NCBI RefSeq assembly: GCF_030817415.1
Contig: NZ_JAUSZI010000002.1
Location: 2,542,001 to 2,606,000, forward strand
DNA from: Streptomyces umbrinus
GTDB taxonomy: Bacteria > Actinomycetota > Actinomycetes > Streptomycetales > Streptomycetaceae
DNA: 64,000 nt
Direction of reading: 5' to 3'
In this document: piece after piece, positions 17,200 through 27,600 of the stretch
Layout of the letters: each line of letters begins with the position of its first letter
Numbering within the stretch: position 1 is the first letter of the stretch
Made by a program: the position numbers and the translations under genes
The notes under the pieces: generated by a model
The model's input: only the letters and a program-made list of their open reading frames with translations
What the model was told of the DNA's origin: nothing
The model's database searches: none

Positions 17200-19872
17200 T
17201 CAAAGCGTCGTGGCGTATTCGGCGGGGAAGAGATCGGCGAGGACGCCACCTGCCGCACAGAGCGCCTCAAGAGCTCCGCGGATGAGGGGCTGAGTCGACT
17301 CGGCCAACGCCTCGCCCACGCTGGGGAGGTAGGCGATCGTCTCATCGGTCACGAACGCGAGACGCCAGCCGCTGTCGGCGTCGATCAGGACTACGCCATC
17401 GCAACGGCGGTAGTGCCGTGCTACGACGACCAGACGGGGCACACGCACGTCGACGAACGGTGCGGTTATGCCGCGGACATCGAGACGGACCTGGACGGCC
17501 GTCGCACCCGGCGACGCTGCCAGCCTCAGCTCTTCCAACCGGAACTCTTCAGCTGTGCGGGCGCACCAGAGGTCGTCGTCAATGAAGTCGATGGCGGCGA
17601 GGAGCTGATCGTCAACCTTGTCACAGGTGATGGCCAGCCCGGTCACGGCAGACAGGTAACGGCTTGTCATCTCGGTCGGATCCAGCAGGCCGTGTCCTAG
17701 TGCGGCAGCGAGGACCGGCTGGAAGGCGACGACGCGTTCGCGCTGGTCGCTGCCAGGCTTTAGCACCAGCCAGCAGAGGGCCGCGACGGCTTCGGGCAGC
17801 CAAGTAGGCAGCCGGTTGAGCACCTGCGTTCGGGTCGGCTCGTCAAGCTGATCGAGCCAGCCGTCGCCCTGACCGGTCCCTACGAACGGCCGCAGCCACA
17901 GCTGCCACATCTCGTCCAGGTCGTCCTCGGTCAGCTCGACCCGCTCCGGGTGACGGACCTGGTCGAGACGGAGGTGAGCGAGAGTAAGGGCGATCACCGC
18001 GAAGTTCCCGGCGGGGGCGAACGGATCGACCCACACAAGGCGCGGATCGGTCTGCGCGGCAGCCCAGCGGCGCAGGACGTTACGGGCGCGCACCCGAATC
18101 CGCGCGGATGGCGTCCAGGACCGTGCCGGAATGCCCTCACCGTGGTCAGGTTTCTCATGTGTGTGGTCGAGGAGCCGCGCGAGTAGCGAATGCGGATGCA
18201 GACTGGCGGTGACCGGGGCATGGGCGCGGAGTGCCTCGAGCAGCTCGACGAGCGGCTCGGCGCCATCGAGCGTATGGCGCCTCCACATGCGGTCGTAGAC
18301 ACTCGCCCGGGGATCGCGAGCGAGCTGTTCCCGTTCGAGGCGGTCCCACAGGTCGTCATCCGTCTGTTCACCGGACTCGCCACGGGGCTCCATTCCTGTC
18401 CCGGTGGTCGTGGCCAGTTCGCTGACATCCATGGCGAGGTTGCGGTGCAGCCGCACGAGCGCCCGGCCGAGCGGTGTGTTCAGATCTGCGTCGTGGAGTT
18501 CGGGGGGAATGTCAGCACCGGAGCGGGCCGAGTTCTTGATGAGCGTTGCGGCGAGGGCATCGGGATCGTCGACGACGACACGGTTCGACAGGACCTGCTC
18601 GTCGGCGTCGAGGAGTTGGACAAGTCGGCCGTCCAGCGGCCCGGCGGTCCGCACATGGCCGTGGTCGTCGGCGGAGAGGGGCTGGTGGCATGTGAGGTCG
18701 TCGAGCAGCCAGTCGTCGCTCCCGGGTGGCTCGGTCGTGATCTCGATCCGGCCGTCGGGAAGCGCGGTAGCGGTGACGAGCTGCACCGTGAGAGGCTCCG
18801 GCTCCGGGTGGGTACGGAAGCTGAGGGACGTCAGAGCCCGGAGGTTGTGTTCCCGGACCGTCGTGTCGGGCGGCACGAACGTGGCCCGAACCTCGTCGGC
18901 ATCCAGCGGGGCAAGGACTGCGAGTTCGATGTTGCCCTGGGTGGCGTGGGTCAGTCTGAGCGCGGCGCTCGAGAGGTTCGCCGAGCCGGACAGCAGCCAC
19001 GCTCGCGGTCCCGCCAGAACGCCGATGAGCTTGGCGTGGACGAACTGATCGGGCTCATAGGCAGCCACGGACACGCAAGCGCCGCTCGCGGCAAGCCGCT
19101 CGGCCAGCAGTTCACCGTTGACGCTGGTCGAGCCGGTGACGAACAGCTTCACCTCTTCCGGCTTCAGCGCGTCGAGCAAGGCGCCGACTGCGACGGCATC
19201 GGCGTCGTAGAAGGGAGCGGCCAGCCACAGCTCGTTCACCCGGGCTCCCGGCTCGGCGACAACAGCGGCGAGCTGGTCGGCGATGGGGGTGCCAAGGTTG
19301 TGCAGTAGGGGCGACGGCACGTGCTGGGTGGCCACGGCAGGGGACGGGATCTGGCCTTCGAGGTGCCGGAACCGTGCGGCGAGCGTGGTGTCACCGACTA
19401 TGCCGACGAGGCGCCGCATCCATGATCGCCACGCGGCGATGGCCGCGTCGCCGACCGGGGTGCCAGACCGGAAGGTGGTGAACGCCTCGCGGCCGTCGTC
19501 CAGGCCGCCGGCCGACAGGTTTCCGGAACCGACCAGCAGCGTGGCCCTGGCACCGGTGACCGCGAGGTAGGACTTGGGGTGGAATGCCCCGCTGATCCGG
19601 ACGCCGCGCAGAAGCCAGCGCCGGTTCACCGGTGCGAGCGTGTCGGCGCGCTCCGCGGGTATGCGGGCGAGGCTGCTGGTGAGACGCCGGTGGTCCGCCA
19701 GCACGGCGATGTTGAGCGGCGGATCGCCGAGCCGGGCGAGGAGGAACTCGTTGAACAGTCCGAGATCCATGGTGTACGTCGTGGCCCATAGCGCCTCCGC
19801 GCCGCCGGTGAAGAGTTCGACGATGGGCTGGACTGTGGGTATCTCCGGACCGTTTTCGGGGGTGTTCGTCAT
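17200..19872 (-). CDS. Phospholipase D-like (HKD) nuclease-family protein, large
   Basis: 890 residues. The ATG at 19872 overlaps the preceding stop as ATGA; the frame is open further upstream but that part is antisense to its neighbour. Two HKD-like motifs are visible: 'GAFHPKSYLAV' with 'LLVGSGNLSAGG' (His98, Lys100), and 'DQFVHAKLIGVLAG' with 'LLSGSANLSSAALR' (His279, Lys281). The canonical HxK(x)4D Asp is replaced in both, while the GSxN part is kept. The ~500-residue C-terminal part is helical, with no motif I know. It is the last gene of the seven-gene operon. A DNA/RNA nuclease role is inferred from the PLD fold and the neighbours. Confidence 0.85.
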   Translation of the reverse strand: MTNTPENGPEIPTVQPIVELFTGGAEALWATTYTMDLGLFNEFLLARLGDPPLNIAVLADHRRLTSSLARIPAERADTLAPVNRRWLLRGVRISGAFHPKSYLAVTGARATLLVGSGNLSAGGLDDGREAFTTFRSGTPVGDAAIAAWRSWMRRLVGIVGDTTLAARFRHLEGQIPSPAVATQHVPSPLLHNLGTPIADQLAAVVAEPGARVNELWLAAPFYDADAVAVGALLDALKPEEVKLFVTGSTSVNGELLAERLAASGACVSVAAYEPDQFVHAKLIGVLAGPRAWLLSGSANLSSAALRLTHATQGNIELAVLAPLDADEVRATFVPPDTTVREHNLRALTSLSFRTHPEPEPLTVQLVTATALPDGRIEITTEPPGSDDWLLDDLTCHQPLSADDHGHVRTAGPLDGRLVQLLDADEQVLSNRVVVDDPDALAATLIKNSARSGADIPPELHDADLNTPLGRALVRLHRNLAMDVSELATTTGTGMEPRGESGEQTDDDLWDRLEREQLARDPRASVYDRMWRRHTLDGAEPLVELLEALRAHAPVTASLHPHSLLARLLDHTHEKPDHGEGIPARSWTPSARIRVRARNVLRRWAAAQTDPRLVWVDPFAPAGNFAVIALTLAHLRLDQVRHPERVELTEDDLDEMWQLWLRPFVGTGQGDGWLDQLDEPTRTQVLNRLPTWLPEAVAALCWLVLKPGSDQRERVVAFQPVLAAALGHGLLDPTEMTSRYLSAVTGLAITCDKVDDQLLAAIDFIDDDLWCARTAEEFRLEELRLAASPGATAVQVRLDVRGITAPFVDVRVPRLVVVARHYRRCDGVVLIDADSGWRLAFVTDETIAYLPSVGEALAESTQPLIRGALEALCAAGGVLADLFPAEYATTL

Positions 19873-21575
19873 CCGAGGACCTCTTCGACGAATCTCATGC
19901 CCCGTGCGGTCAGCGTTGCCGGACATCTCTCGTCGTCGGCCTCGCTCCACAAGCCGAGGTCCCAGGTGAGGGACGCCAGGGGTGCATTGCGGACAGCTGC
20001 CAGCGGGAACCGCCCGACTCCATGGTCGTAGAAGCGCAGCAGGCCGTCCTCCCACCGGAAGCGGAAGGTGAGTTCCGGCAGTTTCGAGTACGCGATCCGC
20101 TCATGGACCGGGACGACGAACCGCGACACCAGCCACCACAGCGTGTCCGCCACAGTGGGGCCATCGGCCAGGTGGGTGCGCAGGGCTGCGGTGACGGCGG
20201 CGATCGAGGGCTGCCATCCCGACCTGATGCCGGCGGCCTTCTGCCAGCCGTCTCCTGCGCGGCCCTCCATCCTGCGGGCTAGCTCAAGCAACACGACAAG
20301 GCCGGAGGAGGCGGTATCGAGCCGGCTGGTAAGCCGTCGTAGATCGTCCAGCGGTGCGGTTGTCACATTCACGTGGATGCCGTCGGTGTCCGGAACGACG
20401 AGTGTCCCGGCCGCCAGCTGGGCGGCGAGGGCTGTGGTCAAGGACGTCGGGTCAAGTTCTGGTTGCCCGGCAACCAGACCTGCAGCGACCCTGCGCACCT
20501 CATCCCAGGTGAGACCACGGCCAAGATCGCGGGCGCGGGTCAGACCGGCTCGGCACAACTCGGACCAGACCGAGCAGAGTGCCTCCTGCCAGACGTCCTT
20601 GGCTATAAGCCCGGCCCACTGGCCCGCTACCACGGCGTGGGCGTCGCTGTGCAGCGCCGGCGGCGACCACAACGCGTCCCGGTACGCGGTTTCCGAGGTG
20701 ACGACGCTCGGGACGGCGTCGAGCAGCGAGAGATAGTGGCCAACGCTGAGGCACCGTTGCCGCACCCCCGCCTCCGAGAGCACCTCCCCGATCGCTGTCG
20801 GACCGTCAGCGACGCCCAGCAGTTCGCTGTCCTCGCCGACCACGGTGGAGGACGCTTCGGCGTCCGGGGCGAACAGCGCGGCGTGGACGGCGTCGCGTTC
20901 TTCGGGCAGCTCCCTCAGTCGGCACAGGCAGGCGGCCTGGGCGTACTCGTCGATCACGTCGGCAGACAGGTCGTCGGTCGTCCACATGGCCCGCTGGTAG
21001 TACGCCGTGTGCTCCACGGCCGACTTGAATGTGCCGGCGAGCAGCCGGGCCCGGTCGGTGTTGTAGAGCACGTCGATGGGGATGGGCCGACCGCCGAGCA
21101 GCGTCCCGGCCCTGGCCACAATGCCGAACTCGGCCATCGGCGAGCGGTAGTACAACCCGTAGCCGCCAAAGGCGCTCTCCACCGATTCGCCCCGCGAATA
21201 GGGCCCCGGCCCCATCGCCAGGCCGCTCAGTCTGCGGGCCCCTACCGGGCTCGATCCGCAGCCTCGGGGGCAGCGCAGCACGGCCAGGCCGTACTCCCAC
21301 TCGCGACGCTTGATGAAAGCCGACAGCGTGTTGCCGTCGGCCGCGAGGTGACGGTCCCGGTATTCGGCAAGCAGGAAGGCGTGAAAGGAGAAGTAGCGGG
21401 CCCGCCGTGACAACTCCAGGATGCCGGGCAGCAGGAGCGGCATCAGCCGGTCCTGCGTGGTCGTCTGGAGCCCGAGCGGGTCCCGGCCTTCATTGAGCTT
21501 CAGCGAAGCCTCGATCCAAGCGGGTGCAGGCACCCTCGTCCCGTCTGTCCCCAGCCCCTCAAACTGCACTGGCAC
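19869..21575 (-). CDS. Uncharacterised protein of the CARF-helicase-HKD operon
   Basis: 568 residues from the GTG at 21575, chosen because GGGAGG lies 9 bases upstream and because this start overlaps the end of the 96-residue gene by 17 bases. A GTG two codons later is equally possible. Recognisable stretches are 'TTTQDRLMPLLLPGILELS', 'ARYFSFHAFLLAEY', 'RREWEYGLAVLRCPRGCG' with two Cys, and 'FGGYGLYYRSPMAEFGI'. I know of no named domain. There is no signal peptide or membrane segment. The stop overlaps the large HKD gene (ATGA), so the two proteins are probably made in fixed ratio and may form a complex. Confidence 0.75.
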   Translation of the reverse strand: MPVQFEGLGTDGTRVPAPAWIEASLKLNEGRDPLGLQTTTQDRLMPLLLPGILELSRRARYFSFHAFLLAEYRDRHLAADGNTLSAFIKRREWEYGLAVLRCPRGCGSSPVGARRLSGLAMGPGPYSRGESVESAFGGYGLYYRSPMAEFGIVARAGTLLGGRPIPIDVLYNTDRARLLAGTFKSAVEHTAYYQRAMWTTDDLSADVIDEYAQAACLCRLRELPEERDAVHAALFAPDAEASSTVVGEDSELLGVADGPTAIGEVLSEAGVRQRCLSVGHYLSLLDAVPSVVTSETAYRDALWSPPALHSDAHAVVAGQWAGLIAKDVWQEALCSVWSELCRAGLTRARDLGRGLTWDEVRRVAAGLVAGQPELDPTSLTTALAAQLAAGTLVVPDTDGIHVNVTTAPLDDLRRLTSRLDTASSGLVVLLELARRMEGRAGDGWQKAAGIRSGWQPSIAAVTAALRTHLADGPTVADTLWWLVSRFVVPVHERIAYSKLPELTFRFRWEDGLLRFYDHGVGRFPLAAVRNAPLASLTWDLGLWSEADDERCPATLTARGMRFVEEVLG

Positions 21576-21849
21576 CTGTTCGCGCCTCCCATCCACCGAC
21601 CGCAGGTTCACCGCAGAGGTCCGGTCGCGAGCGGGGCACGACCGAGAACTCGACGTTCTGGAAGCCGCCGCAACGGTGGGGGAACGGGCACAGCGGGTCG
21701 GTACCCGGCCTCCGCCCAAGAGACCAGTCTTCTGCCACAAGATGGGAGTCTCTAGTCCATGGGCCGCGTCGGATCACGCTTCGACAACGCAACTGGCTGT
21801 CCTCCAGATAGATCGTGGCCGTGATGTCAGTGCTGTAGCGACGGCTCAT
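21559..21849 (-). CDS. Small 96-residue protein of the CARF-helicase-HKD operon
   Basis: The ATG at 21849 overlaps the stop of the HKD gene as ATGA, and the frame ends 17 bases inside the next gene. It opens 'MSRRYSTDITATIYLEDSQL' and contains four Cys ('LRCRS', 'LCPFPHRCGG', 'LCGEP') that could bind a metal, though spacing matches no ribbon I know. It is supported chiefly by position: without it the otherwise overlapping operon would have a 270-base hole. Function unknown. Confidence 0.55.
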   Translation of the reverse strand: MSRRYSTDITATIYLEDSQLRCRSVIRRGPWTRDSHLVAEDWSLGRRPGTDPLCPFPHRCGGFQNVEFSVVPRSRPDLCGEPAVGGWEARTGASAV

Positions 21850-23414
21850 CGACCGGGGTGGCCCCGCTGGCGTTCGATGATGGCGGGCAGGAAGCCTCGC
21901 TTGACCGTCTTGGCCACGCCGTCTCCGCGGGAGGCCAGCCACCGCTCCAGTAGTTCGTGCGCCGTCGAGTGCGTGACGAGTGTGCCGGTCTGCGGGGTGT
22001 CGGCCTGTCGCAGGATGCGGGCGCCCGTAGCTCCGGTCGGCCTCCGGGTGGACAGTGTCCACCCGGACTGTCCTGCGTACAGTCGGATTCGCCCGTCAAC
22101 TTCCCGCTCATACAGCACGGGCGCACGCTGCACCTCTGTGACGAATCGCTGCCACACCCGGTCGGAAGCCGTCACGCGCACGGTGCGTTCCCCTCGCCAG
22201 GGACTGCGCCAGCGGGCGGCCAGCCGCTGGTCGAGCTGATGCTGGGTGGGATGGGGGACGAACTCCAGGTCGGCGTGGGTCATTGCGTGCCCGAAGTAGT
22301 GCACGGCCTGTGTCAATGCGGCTTCGCCGTCGAGGCGGACGCCGGTCTCCACACCGTTCAGCAGACCGTGGTCGGCATCGAAGTTCGCCGAGAACAGGGC
22401 CCCATGCCGTTTGTCGGCGATGGCGCCCTTGGCGTGGTTGGTGGAGTCGGCGTGGATGCGCACCCCGAGTTCGGTCAGGGCTGCGGCGTCTCGGCGTTGG
22501 GAGGGTGGGTGGTTGCGTCCTCGACATAGCAGCGATACGCGCAGCGGTTGGTCGCGCATCGCCTTCACCAGGGGGTCGAGCAGGATGTCGGGGCTGTCGG
22601 CCATGCCCTGCAGCGAGTAGGTGGCCAGGAGCAGGGTTGTGCGTGCTCTGGCAATGACATCGTGGAGGTGGTCAAGGATCAGCTGTTCGTCACCGTTGGT
22701 CCAGATGATGCCCGGTCGGGTGGAGATCTGTGGGACGGGGACCCTACAGCGGCTCGGGGCGGGCGCATGTTTTCGTACCGAGTAGCCGGCTGATCCGGCG
22801 GGCATTTCGTACGCGCAGGAGTCCCACAGCCGGGTGAAGAACCGGGACAGCCGGTCAACCTCGATCGCGTCGGTGACCACCGCGCCGTTTTCTCCGATCG
22901 AGTTCAGGCCGTTGGTGTCCAGGTTGGCGCTGGAGACCAGAGCGGCGCGGTCGTCGACGATCAGGAACTTGGCGTGGCAGTCGGGGCGGCCACGGACGGC
23001 GATGCCGTGGCTGGTCAGCTCGGCGAAGTACTTCTTGTGCGTCTGCGTGGCTGCGTCCGGGTCGGCAGAATCCTCCAGCTCAGTCAGTTTCCGCCGCAAG
23101 CTTTGATCGCTGAGTTCCGAGACCACGTATACCCCGCCCCGCAGCCGGTCCGCCGCCTCGAACAGGGCCTGGAGCAGCTCTGTCTCGCCGAGCAGGTAGC
23201 TGGCCAGGAACACCTTGTGGCGGGCGGACTGTATGAGTTCCAGCGCCGCTTCCTTGATGGTGCGCCGGGAGGCCGGGTAGGTCAGGACGTGCCGGTATGT
23301 TCCGCCAGTGCCCTCGTTGTTGGACAGGTATGGCTCGCGAGTGCCCTTCGGCTCCCGAACCAGGAAATAGCCGTCGTCGTGAACGAGCGCGCCAAGGTCC
23401 AGCCGGTCAGTCAT
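21846..23414 (-). CDS. Phospholipase D-like (two-HKD) nuclease-family protein
   Basis: 522 residues from the ATG at 23414, which overlaps the previous gene by 8 bases. Two complete HKD motifs: 'CHAKFLIVDD' (His147, Lys149, Asp154) with 'VSSANLDTNGLNS', and 'NHAKGAIADK' (His327, Lys329, Asp334) with 'FSANFDADHG'. Both pair with conserved Asn and a downstream Glu ('GENG', 'GVETG'), so the active site of a bilobal PLD enzyme appears intact. The C-terminal ~130 residues are unassigned. PLD proteins act as nucleases beside helicases in several bacterial defence systems; here the neighbour is an SF1 helicase two genes upstream. Confidence 0.9.
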   Translation of the reverse strand: MTDRLDLGALVHDDGYFLVREPKGTREPYLSNNEGTGGTYRHVLTYPASRRTIKEAALELIQSARHKVFLASYLLGETELLQALFEAADRLRGGVYVVSELSDQSLRRKLTELEDSADPDAATQTHKKYFAELTSHGIAVRGRPDCHAKFLIVDDRAALVSSANLDTNGLNSIGENGAVVTDAIEVDRLSRFFTRLWDSCAYEMPAGSAGYSVRKHAPAPSRCRVPVPQISTRPGIIWTNGDEQLILDHLHDVIARARTTLLLATYSLQGMADSPDILLDPLVKAMRDQPLRVSLLCRGRNHPPSQRRDAAALTELGVRIHADSTNHAKGAIADKRHGALFSANFDADHGLLNGVETGVRLDGEAALTQAVHYFGHAMTHADLEFVPHPTQHQLDQRLAARWRSPWRGERTVRVTASDRVWQRFVTEVQRAPVLYEREVDGRIRLYAGQSGWTLSTRRPTGATGARILRQADTPQTGTLVTHSTAHELLERWLASRGDGVAKTVKRGFLPAIIERQRGHPGR

Positions 23415-24687
23415 GGGCGAAGTCCTCCCTCTCGCGGAGTGCGTAGACCAGCTGGTAGTGCCCGAGCTGCCAGATCCGTTCCCGTACTGCCTGCGGGGAC
23501 AGGACCGCGACGGCAGTGGGGTTCTGGTCGGCGGCTTCGCGGCAGGCAAGGCCGAACTCATCGTCCGGGGTCCGAGACGAGAGCAACCGTGCCACCAGTT
23601 TTTCGCGGGCGAACAAGCCCCGCGCTTCCTCATCGGCGGGGACGAACCAGCACGCCAGTTCCACCACAGCCTCCTCGCCCACCACTGCCAGGCCCATCGC
23701 CTCGGTCAGGGACCGGCCGTGGGCACACAGCGCGTTGGCCGTTGGGCCGCTGACGTGCATATCCCACTCGAGGGGGCCGCGTCGGCTCACGCTGTTGAGT
23801 GGTGGCCGCCCATGGCCGGTCGACGGTGGTCCGAGCGTGCGCCAGGCAGCTTGCTGGACGTGCTGGAATTCAAGCGCCCCGGTCAGTTCCAGCCAGCCGT
23901 TCACCAGGGCGTCGGCACCGCTCAGATCTGCCTCGATTTCGACCGTGGCATCCTCATCCCCCTGGGCCCCTCGGCGGGGACGGCCCAGGACCACTGCCTC
24001 CACGTGGTGGTCACCAGAAGCCGTTCGCCGTACCCGCGCCCGGCAGCGGTAGGCCGGGCACAGCACCGGTGCCCTGTTCTGCCCGGCCCCGGTGACCAAG
24101 GGGACGTCGTCTTCAGGCACCGGCACGTCGACGACCTCGGCGCCGAGACCGGCCACGGTGCCGTTCTGCACCCGCTGTGCCAGGTACGCCGCGCGATGAA
24201 CCTCGACCAGCGAGGCCGGCAGGGGCGCCCGGTCCCCCGCGATGAGTTTTTGATCGAGGTCGCGTAACCATCCGCCGCCTCCGCCGGCGACGGCCAAGAC
24301 GTCCCCGGTCCGCGGCAGTAGCGCGAAGTCCGCGGTGGAGTTGACGAGACGGGAGACCGCCTGGCGCTCCAGCGTGGCCGCGGCTCGCTCCGGGCGCACA
24401 CCGTAGCCCGCCCCTTGGGGGACCAGCGCCCCGTCCGCCACCAGGCGCCAGGCCGCGCCGGCCAGGACCGTCGCCGGAAGGGACGTCACCTCGGCGAAGT
24501 CGGCCGGTTCCACAGCGCCCAGCGACAGCCCCATCTCCAGCACGAACCGCTCCAGCATGGTCAGTTCTTGCGGCTTCCTACGCAGTACGGGTACACCGCG
24601 CCAGTGCAGCAGGGGCAGGAATGCCTCGGCGACCACCGCGACGGTGTCCGGCTCGACGTGGGGAGCCGTCACCTGTCGCACCTTCAT
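23407..24687 (-). CDS. Uncharacterised protein with winged-helix-like N-terminus, in the CARF-helicase-HKD operon
   Basis: 426 residues; the ATG at 24687 overlaps the helicase stop (ATGA). Residues ~43-100 ('LERFVLEMGLSLGAVEPADF' and on to 'GALVPQGAGYGVRPE') have the helix-helix-helix-wing rhythm of a wHTH. The middle has a Gly run 'AVAGGGGGWLRDLD' and a strand-rich part with 'APVLCPAYRCRARVRR'. The end is helical. No catalytic motif is seen. Placed between the helicase and an HKD nuclease, it may be a DNA-binding or adaptor subunit. That is inference. Confidence 0.75.
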   Translation of the reverse strand: MKVRQVTAPHVEPDTVAVVAEAFLPLLHWRGVPVLRRKPQELTMLERFVLEMGLSLGAVEPADFAEVTSLPATVLAGAAWRLVADGALVPQGAGYGVRPERAAATLERQAVSRLVNSTADFALLPRTGDVLAVAGGGGGWLRDLDQKLIAGDRAPLPASLVEVHRAAYLAQRVQNGTVAGLGAEVVDVPVPEDDVPLVTGAGQNRAPVLCPAYRCRARVRRTASGDHHVEAVVLGRPRRGAQGDEDATVEIEADLSGADALVNGWLELTGALEFQHVQQAAWRTLGPPSTGHGRPPLNSVSRRGPLEWDMHVSGPTANALCAHGRSLTEAMGLAVVGEEAVVELACWFVPADEEARGLFAREKLVARLLSSRTPDDEFGLACREAADQNPTAVAVLSPQAVRERIWQLGHYQLVYALREREDFAHD

Positions 24688-27600
24688 CGGTCCACCTGCT
24701 CAAGTTGCTTGAGCAGCACCGTGTCGGGGTGCCCGTGAGCGAACAGGTCGAACATGTTGGCGTAGAACTGCTCCGCCGCCGGGATTCCGCGCAAACCGGC
24801 CAGGGTGTTGCGGTGCCCGACCAGGACGATGGCCCGGCGAGCGCGGCTGCAGGCGACATTGAGCCGACGGACGTCCTGCAGCCACAGCGCGAATCGGTGC
24901 CGCTCCCGCTGCCGGCCCCTGCGGGTGCGGCAGAAGCTGAGGAACACCAGATCGCTCTCCTGGCCCTGAATACGATCGATGGCGTCCACTACCTGGAAAT
25001 CCAGTACCCGGAACCCCGGAAACCCGGGCCCGCCAAGGAGCCGGCGGATCTCCCGTGCCTGTGCCTTGTAGAAGGTGAGCACGCTCACCGTCACCTGCCG
25101 TTCCCCACGGGCGGAGAGCTCCCGCTCCCACATCCGGCAGGCCGCCGCCACCCACTCCGCCTCCAGCGCGTTGACGCAACCGGTGCCCACCTGCTCCTCG
25201 CCCGCCCGGGGATTGTCTGACGTGTCGAGGAACACCATGGGCCGCGGGAAGGTGTTCGCGGTCACCAGCGGGGTCAGGCCCAGGCGCTCCGGGGACGGAG
25301 TCACGTACCGCCCCCCGTATACCGGGCCCTTCACCAGCTGCGCGATCGGCTCGATCATCCGCCGCTGTTCGACCAGCGCCTGGCTCAGCTGCCGGTCCTC
25401 GGCCACGCACCGCTCGAACAGGCTTTGCACGAGATGGCGGCGCATCCGGCCGAGCAGTTCCCGTTCGGCGTCCTCGTTCTGGTTGCGCAACCGTTCGTAC
25501 GCCGCCTGATAGGGCCGCCGGTACGTCGACGACCAGACACCGGAGTCACGGATCCGCCCGGCTGTGCGCTGCACCGGCTCCACGCGGAACCGGTGCAGTT
25601 CCTCGTCCTCCTCCCACAGCTGGGCCAACTGCTCCACGGCGGTGTGAAGATCGGGTGCGGCCCGGCGCTCGGTCATGTGCAGTGCGGCCAGAGCATGCAG
25701 GTGGTATTCGTCCGCGGGGTCGACGTACGGCGGCAGTTGCCGTTCGTCACCGACCAGGACCCAACGGCGGGCCTGTCGGGCGCCGATGAGGAACTCGCTG
25801 TCGATGACGCGGCTCGCCTCGTCAATGATCAGGGTGTCGAAGTCCGCGTCGCGCACGCCGGGCTCGCCCGCGAAGCCGACGGTGGTGCAGCAGACCAGGT
25901 TCGCTGTACTGGGTAACTGCCTGCCCAAGGCTCCGAGAAGGTCCTGGGCATCGCGGGAGGAGGCGTCCGTCAGTCCGGCGAGCCGGAACCATCGCTGTTC
26001 CAGGTGGGTGAAGCGCTGCAGGCGGTCCGCGCGGTCGTGATCGCTCCGCGCCCGGCGCGCCAGCTGCTCGGCATCCAGGTGTGTGAGGGCCGCGTCGGCG
26101 GTCGCCAGCCGGGCCGTGGTCTCGTCCACTCTCCGCCGGGCGGCGTCGACACTGGCGCCGGCACGCGCCCACGCCTCGTGGTGCGCCCGTTCCTGTGTGG
26201 CTTCCTCGCGCGCCAGGTCATCGGCTGTGCGCTCTCGCTCTGTTAGACGCTGGTCGGCGGTTTTGCGCTCGGCTCGCGCGTCCCGCAAAGCACGCCGCGC
26301 TTCGCGGTGGGCGGCACGGGCCACGGCCAGCTCGCCCTTACCGAACAGGGCCTTGATCCGCAGGATGATCCGGCCCTCGACGGCGGCGAGGGCCTCGGCG
26401 ACACGGGCTTGTTCCCGATCCGCCAGGGCGAGACGGGCGGCGGCCTGGTCCGCCTCAGCGCGCGCCTTGGCAAGCTGTGCAGTGGCCCGCGCGACCGCGT
26501 CCTGGTTACCGGCCCACCAGGTGGCCCGGGCGGCGGCCACCTGGTCGCGGGCCGCTTCAGCCTCTTTCAAAGTCCCCCGAGCTCCCGTGCACGACTCAAT
26601 CAGTTCCGCCTCGGCACTCAGCTGCTCCCGCTCCGCGCGCCAGATCTCCGCCCGGGAAGCAGCGGGACGGCGGGCCTGGCGGACGAACTGCCTGGCCAGG
26701 TTGTCCCTGGTGAAACTGCGTAGCTCGGGTTTGACCCGCGAGTCGTCGTACGAGACTCGTAGCGCCAGCACCCCGTCCGCCTGACCGACGCGGCGCAGTA
26801 CCTCGTCCACCGCCACGTGCATGGGCGCCAGCAATAGCACGCGTTCGCCCCGCGCGGTCAGCTGTCGCACGATCTCGCTGATCACCGTGGTTTTGCCGGT
26901 GCCTGGGGGGCCTTGGATGAAGAAGGCGTGCGGCGTGCCCAGCGCCCCGGCAACGGCCGCGCGCTGCTCCTGGTTCAGCCCGTCGTCGAAGAAGGCCGGC
27001 GGTTCGGAAAACCCCTCCGCCGGGCCGGACAGCGAGCCAGGGTCGCTGAGCAGCCGGGCCAGGGCGCTCCAGTCGCCTTCGACCTCCTCGCGCAGGAAGT
27101 GCTGCAGTGCGTAGTTGTGCCTGTCCAGGGCGAACTTCGGTTTGTATCTGAGGTCAACAAGGGTGCCGGGGGCGAGATGGCCCTTGGTCGGTGGCTCCAG
27201 GTACACGAAGTCGTCCTCTGCGGCGACGACCTCCAGCTTCCAGGGACCACCCTCGCTGGCTCGCGTGTCGTCGGCCTCTCCCGGGCTCCTGATCGGACTG
27301 GTGTGGAGGATGAAGCCATACTCGAACTCGCCCTGCCGGCGGTGCGTACGGACACAGACGGTGTTGGGGTGGGCGGACGCCGCGGGGTCATCAGCGGCGG
27401 CCACCACGCCCTGGGCGGTCCGGGTGTTCTCCGTTTCACCGCGCTGCTGCAACAGTTCGATCATGTCAATCAACGCCGAGAAGTGACGGCGTACCTGGGC
27501 GTGCAGGCCGCTGTGCGCGCCGACGGTCGTCGACCGGCCTTGCAGCAGGCGGGCCGAACGGTCCCGGGCGTCGGCCACCGCACGCTGGTGACGCAGCCGC

